From positions 20,834,115-20,898,114 of the forward strand of contig JAFMSR010000009.1 of the NCBI GenBank assembly GCA_022818135.1: a stretch of DNA of 64,000 bases, read 5' to 3'. Shown here piece after piece: positions 58,090 to 64,000 of the stretch. The notes under the pieces were generated by a model. The model was given only the letters and a program-made list of their open reading frames with translations. It searched no databases and had not been told where the DNA came from. A program made the position numbers and the translations under genes. Origin of the DNA: Saxidomus purpurata (taxonomy: Eukaryota; Mollusca; Bivalvia; Venerida; Veneridae). Position 1 is the stretch's first letter. Every line of letters begins with the position of its first letter.

Positions 58090-58337
58090 CAATGTAACCA
58101 ATGATTCTATATATTACCCTAACAATGTTTACGTACAAACCATCCAGAAGTATATATATTTATTACTTAAATATCTTAAACACAAAATTACCAGTATAAA
58201 GAAATTTGTAGAACTGATATCCCTATATTAAAATGAAGAATTCACATGCTGTTATTATTTTAACTGCCTCTAATTGTTCGTAAAATCCACGTAAGTCGTG
58301 CATAACAATATAATAATGCATTATGTTCTACATTATA

Positions 58338-59266
58338 ACAAGAGGGTCAAGATGACCCTATATCACTCACATGGCTATCATTGACTATAATATAAGTTCA
58401 ACAATAGCGTCACATAAAGGGTCAGTTTAAATCTGGGCTACTGATTTGAACAATCTTGGCGGAGGTCCAATACACAATGCCTCATTCCTAATATCTAAAC
58501 ACTGGGCCTTGTAGTTTTAGAAGATTACAAGTAGATTATTTTGAAGTTTTGCCTTTATAAACCTATGTGCTAATATTTGTATCCTAGAGAAATCTATGTA
58601 AAATCAAGTGACACCCCTCTGCGTAAGGGTCAATTTTGACTTGGGGGTCATGATTTGAACAATCTTGGTAGATGTCAACAAGACAATGTTACATGCCAAA
58701 CATCTAAACTCAAGGCCTTGTGGTTTCAGAGAAGAAGATTTTTAAAGTTTTTCCTTTATAAACCTATGTCAAATTATGTGACCCACTCCAGGCCGGGTCT
58801 ATTTTGACCATAGGTTATGATTTGAACAATCTTGGTAGAATTCCACTAGGTAGTGTTACATGCTAAATATCTAAACTCTTTGTCTTATGGTTTCAGAGAA
58901 AATTTTCAAAGATTTTCTTATATAAGCTTATGTCAAATCAAGTACCCCAAAGCGGGGTCATGATCTGAACATTCTTAGTAGAGGTCCACTAGACAATGCT
59001 ACATACCAAATATCTTAACTGTAGGCCTTCTTGTTTTTGAGAAGAAGATGTTTAAGTTTTCCGTATTTGTTGCCATAGCAACCAAAGTTCAGCATGGAAA
59101 GGAAATTCTTTGATCAACTGTGGTAGAGCTTCATGCAAGGAGCATCCCTGCCAACTTTCAAGAACATTGGCTAAGTGGTTTCAGTGGAGATGTAATTTAC
59201 ATACAATGCAAGATGAGTGGCCCTCATAGCTTACCCTGGCATTTTGTGCCGGGTGAGCTAAAAAAC
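58338..59266 (-). mobile_element. Helentron-like element, full length, reverse orientation
   Basis: On the minus strand it starts TTTTTTAGCTCACCCGGCAC and folds with TGCCAGGGTAAGCT. It ends with GTGAGTGATATAGGG, the hairpin GGGTCATCTTGACCC and TCTTGT. In between are three to four units with TGATTTGAACAATCTTGGTA and AAACCTATGTCAAATTATGT. It begins about 250 bp after the stop of TRIM-like gene 2. Confidence 0.65.
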
Positions 59267-62200
59267 CTAAAAACTTTGACAATTCACCAAAGAATAAGGC
59301 TCGTCTTAAAAAAATATAGTGTATGTGCTCTAGTTAATGTGTTCCATTTGAGGGCAATGTTAAAGCTATTTGTGACAATTACAGTTCATTACTTAGTGTA
59401 TTAAGTGAAGACAATGAAGAAAAGGCCCAGGGTTTCATGAAGAGTGTTACAAATTTTAAGTTTTTGTACACCTCACACTTTCTGGCAGATGTTTTGAAGC
59501 AGTTGAGCATTCTTTGCAAGACATTTCAGTCAAGCTCTGTTTCTTTCTTATTGCTAACTGACACACGCTATTCATGTGTGGCTGCAGTTGCATACAAACT
59601 TTCATGTGTTCCAGTATCAAGTGTTTAATGTTAGAGGGGATTTAGTTTGCAAAACATTGCAAAACCAAAACTGAGGAATAGGTTAGAAACCAAGTAATTG
59701 TACCGTTCATTGGGATTTTTCATGTGGTCAAATTTTTGCCGTTTTAACCCAAAACATAGTGATTTTATTTTGGCTCGTGTATTTTTCGCCATCTAGCATT
59801 GTAAATAATATGGACATTTTGGAGTTGTCCCTCTTTTATGGGTAAGTCACAATTACCTTTTGTGTTTTACGAAAGATTTTTTATTTTTTCCGCTCACAGC
59901 GGTACTTGATGATTAAAACAGTAGTAAAATATGAAATTGTAATGAAACAATCTTGGCCACAACAGTGTGAAAACAAACTGTCAAACAGACATGAATTCAA
60001 ACTGTCAGTCTCAGAACTAAACTGAGCTTTGAATAAATGTGACAAAAACTCGAGTTTAACGTTTTCTTTTTCAACAATACTTTAGCAAGAGCATGTGCGA
60101 TCGATGGATAGTCAGTGTGGTATGACAAAAGGTAGCATGTATTTTTTACTGTGGATGGTTTGAAAATGTGTCAAATGTTTACCATAGATATATTTTGGTG
60201 TGTTATATTTTCGTCATTCCTTAATGGTAAAGAAATAGGTGAATTATTAACCACGTCCAAAATATCTCAAAGTACGGTATCTGTTAATGCATTTCGATTA
60301 TTGATGGTGGTACACAGAAATCATTTGATTTTGCAGCAGCGTATGGTCGGAGGAAAAATCCAAAAAGTAAAAAGAATTTGTGGGTATAGATGGGAAAGTA
60401 AATTCTGTTACTGTATTATCTGTGTCTTTAGTGTAACGAAGCCACCGAAGTACCATATACAAGAATGCAAGCCTCAAAATACTCTTACTTGTGCCTTTGT
60501 TTTTTTGAGTTCCACTTCCTGCACGTGGTGTAAATGTCTGATGACAAAAATTTTCATGGCTTTTCAAATATAAGAACATGACCATAAGCAACCTCTATCA
60601 TACCTTTTTTCTTTGTCTATGTGATAACGTGGTTTATTGTGCAATAATAAGTCCAGTCTAAAACAGTTTTTTCATCAATCTTTCATGCCATGGCTGCCAT
60701 TTCAATGAATACAAAAACTACTTATAAATTTTTTTCAGGGATATCATGTCTTATAAACTGAAATTGATATCCAAAGAAGATTTGGAATAAAAAAATGGTA
60801 CACGCATACATTTTTTGACATATTACAGAATCCGAAATGCAGTTATGGCTTTTTTAAAAGTCTATAGGTAGTAAAGGTGAAGCAGTATATATGTCCAAAT
60901 GTTTATTCCCTGTGATACCATGCTATTTGAAACCAAGCCTGTGCAACACTAAAGGAATTAGAAAGATTTACAGTATTTTTATAATGAACAATGATGTTCC
61001 ATCATGTAAGGAAAAGTGGGAAGGATTTTTTTATAATAGAACCGTCAGAATGGAACGATATTTACCCTTGAGTTTTTACATGTAGCAATGATGCAGTGGT
61101 TACAATTAAGAATTGTGTATATAATATGAGGTACCAATACCAATATTGCATTTATTCTGAGAGTGTAACTGTGTACAACAATTTATGTTAGGTGTTACAA
61201 ATTTTGTAAAGTCTGTATTGACTGTATAGTTTTTATACTAGGGTACCCAGTTGAAATGTCTGGAGAATACAACATATTGTGTTTGGAAACCTAAAAGTAT
61301 ATTAAAATTTTTATCTATGTAAAAGAAAAGTCATATTTCCAACAATTTATAAAGACTGATGTTCCGTTTTTTAACCTCGTGTAATATAAACAGTATACCA
61401 AACTAAATAAAACACCTTAATTTATGTGCATTTTTCTCCGATAAAAATTTGAAATGTATGTGGTGTAACATTTGATGGTGTAACGATGGAGTACAGTACA
61501 GCCCAGGTGAAACCCTGCATTGCAACCACAATTTTTGAATGACTAGAAAATAAAACAATGTGCATAATTTATATATATTTCTTTTTTGAGGCCCCGAAAT
61601 GGGGTAACGACATTTATTTTCCCCGTCATATTGGCTGAGTAAGGGTCGAGGAGCATCCCTTAATTACCTTACATAATAGACATATATAAATGATTATACA
61701 TATACAGCGATCATCCTACTTGCAGGTGACTTTAATTTTTTAATTCCTCAGTTTTGAATTACATGTACAGTTACGTCTCAAAATGTTCCGAAATTTTGCT
61801 TGCTGAAACTGGTCAAAATAGCTCTCTTTTGTGGAAAGAATGAAAGTCGGACTTGGCTTTTATTTCAGCAAAATTAACTCCAATTTTATATTAGTTCTGG
61901 ATTATAATATAACATAACATATATTTTATTCGGCATTAAATAGCAACATACATATTTATAGCAGCAGTATATAGTGTTTTAGTATACATGTTCATACATG
62001 GAAAAGTCGACTGTCTCAGTGGTTAAGTTTTTAATCAAGTAGATTGCCAAGCTGCTGTAATCTCCGAGACAATGTTTTAAGGCGAAGTGTTTGGATCTCA
62101 GGTAAGAACGTACACTATGAAAAAGTTGCCAAAGACGGTCATCTTAATGTGATGTACCTAAAGCAATATTCAAAGTTCGATTTTGTATATCAAATGAGTG

Positions 62201-63179
62201 TGGAGAGGAAAACTGCAATACCCACTTAATCGTCATATGACCCATGTATCAAACCCGGATCTAATTATGCATGTTTGAGGTAAAGTATACAATACAGAAT
62301 CCGGGACGGCTAACTTGTGTAGGTGTTTATATAATGATATATACAAAAGGATATGGATTTTATGGTATAAACACCTGCACCATCTTCTATAAAATAAATT
62401 ATATTTTATTAAATATTTTGAAGTATGACACGGTATTAAATGTCATATATTATTTGATAATTGCACCATTTATAGGCAGAAAAACATCATTATTTAAGCA
62501 CAAAGCATCCTGCAGTTTGTATGCAATCATCCTTACAATGCTGATCTTCGTAAGTACACCATTGAAATACAATAAAACTATACTTAGCATGGTTAAAATC
62601 CGTTTTAAATGCGTTTGAAAAGAAAACAGGATACGTGTCACGTTTTATAAATTACTTGATGAAATAACACACAAACGGAAAACAGTTTTAATTGCACGCC
62701 ACATTTTCAAAAGTTTAATGATTACATGTTATGAAAGTAATTTGACAGTACCTTGTAAAATTGAAGGCTCATTTTATTCTTTGATTTATGTACCGGTTGT
62801 CACTGTTTAGTTTCACGTCTTTGGTACGACGTGGTTTGAACACGCTACTTCTCTCATTAGAAGCAGGCGTTCTTCCACCAGGATATCTAGGATTTCTGAC
62901 ACTGATATGTGTTATCATTGAATTCCTTATCATAACATAAAACTTATGAATGGTTTTACATACTCAAGAAGAAAGTATTATGTAAATGTTTTTTAAGATG
63001 TTTAAAGAGCAAATATTTTAGCAACGTCAATTCGTTTAATTAGTCACAGTACTGTTTCCCGTGCGCCTGACGCCAACGTTACACGTGCGTAAAATCTACA
63101 GGACAGAGATACAAAATGTAAATGCGCTACAGCATTTTCACATGCGTAGAAGCTAGGGGATTATTTTGAAATATGTAGG
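59267..63179. other. Gene-free region
   Basis: Only short frames without recognisable domains. The longest (60151-60573, plus, 140 codons) has no homology that I can recognise, no coding bias and no splice context. No VPS8 exon was found on the minus strand. Confidence 0.5.
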
Positions 63180-63643
63180 AAAAACTTAAAAAATCTTCTC
63201 TGAAACCACAAGGCCTATGAGCTTAGATAGTTAGCATGTGGCATTGCCTAGTGGATCTCTACTGAGATTGTTCAAATTATGATCACCGAGTCAGAATTGA
63301 CCCCGCCCGGGGGTTACTTGTTTTTACAGAGGCTTATTTATGGGAATTTTTTTTTTTGATCTTCTACTCTGAAACCACAAGGCCTAGAGCTTAGATATCT
63401 TGCATGTGGCATTGTCTAGTGAACGTCTACCAAGATTGTTCAAATCATGACCCGGGTCAAAATTGACCCCACTCGGGGATCTCTTGATTTTACATAGGCT
63501 TATATAGGAAAAACTTTAAAAATCTTTATCTCTGAAACCACTTCTACCAAGAATGTTCAAATCATGACCCCCAGGTCAAAATTGACCCTGTCTGCTATTG
63601 TTGACCGAGCAATATAGGGCCATCTTGGCCCTCTTGTTTTTTT
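63180..63643 (+). mobile_element. Helentron-like element, 3' part
   Basis: Three tandem blocks with TCTGAAACCACAAGGCCTA, AGCATGTGGCATTG and GGGTCAAAATTGACCCC are followed by CCGAGCAATATAGGG, the hairpin GGGCCATCTTGGCCC and TCTTGT plus T run. The 5' end is missing. Confidence 0.6.
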
Positions 63644-64000
63644 GTTTCATCTGATATGGCACTTGTCAAGACACAAAGTGAATAAAGTTAAACTGTTACA
63701 CGATTAAATGACTACCTGTGACATGATGGAGTAAATGTAAATAATTGTAAGAATCGTTGACAGAAGTATACTTAAGTCTTTTCAAATTGTTTGTCAATGT
63801 GTTAAAGTATTAGGTAAGCTCATGAGAAGTGAATAAAAGTAAGATAAGATATTACATGTACTCGTTTTTACTAGTATTTAGAGTGGACAAAACTGCTTTT
63901 GATTCAACTGTGCTACTAAAGTGTCGAGTTGCCTTTTTCCTGGAGCAATAATTCGTCCCAGCTTTTTCTTTGTAAAAAAATCAAATTGAAATTTTATCAT
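63644..64000. other. Terminal stretch, nothing recognised
   Basis: AT-rich sequence without an open frame or repeat that I can support. Confidence 0.4.

Noticed and set aside
60151..60573. 140-codon plus-strand frame
   Set aside because: No recognisable domain, no coding bias by eye, and an overlapping frame of similar length on the other strand. Not supported as a gene.
53471..64000. Further VPS8 exons upstream
   Set aside because: No minus-strand stretch with VPS8 character, phase-1 donor and acceptor was found by eye, so none is annotated although small exons could have been missed.

Overview
The window is eukaryotic nuclear DNA, almost certainly from a bivalve mollusc. It is AT-rich, has small exons split by long introns with GT..AG borders, and is full of repeats with bivalve character: hairpin-ended Helitron2/Helentron-like elements, tRNA-derived SINEs and MITEs. 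It also holds two intronless RING-less TRIM-like genes of the kind that is expanded in bivalves. The species cannot be named from the sequence. A 500-N scaffold gap lies at 28302-28801.

Layout. (1) 1500-26303, plus strand: 23 exons of one very large gene coding for a cysteine-rich repeat protein (ephrin-receptor-like / GCC2-GCC3 type CxxCPxGxYC modules). All exon phases chain together. Both ends lie outside what is visible. Its introns hold a 2.5-kb minisatellite of 40-bp units, two full-length Helentron-like elements, a MITE, SINEs and a decayed exon. (2) 26304-28301: a tandem-unit dispersed repeat, then the gap. (3) 29735-31371, plus: the last two exons of an S1 serine protease; the exons for the catalytic His and Asp are not visible. 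(4) 31590-33660 and 36839-37990: repeat-rich DNA with three diverged copies of one segment and a copy resembling the VPS8 3' end. (5) 34097-35932, plus: TRIM-like gene 1 (two B-boxes, coiled coil, beta-propeller). (6) 41837-52556, minus: the C-terminal half of VPS8, a CORVET endosomal tethering subunit, in 18 intact exons plus one broken exon; it ends in a RING finger. One exon has a 1-nt frame break. (7) 52604-53462: a hAT transposon with perfect 8-bp target duplications, inserted just upstream of the first visible VPS8 exon. (8) 56266-58089, plus: TRIM-like gene 2, a close paralogue of gene 1, lying upstream of the visible VPS8 exons and probably nested in a large VPS8 intron. (9) 58338-64000: Helentron-like repeats and no gene I can support.

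The most interesting observation is the hAT element in VPS8. It keeps the first exon of a BED-zinc-finger transposase with its splice donor, on the same strand as VPS8, 152 bp before a strong VPS8 splice acceptor and in matching phase. A transcript starting in the transposon could therefore splice in frame into VPS8. The same locus carries two coding defects, so mis-assembly, pseudogenisation and transposon capture all need to be weighed. A second general observation is that several repeat families here share one terminal plan: TTTTTAGCTC start, subterminal inverted repeat, 3' hairpin, TCTTGT end.
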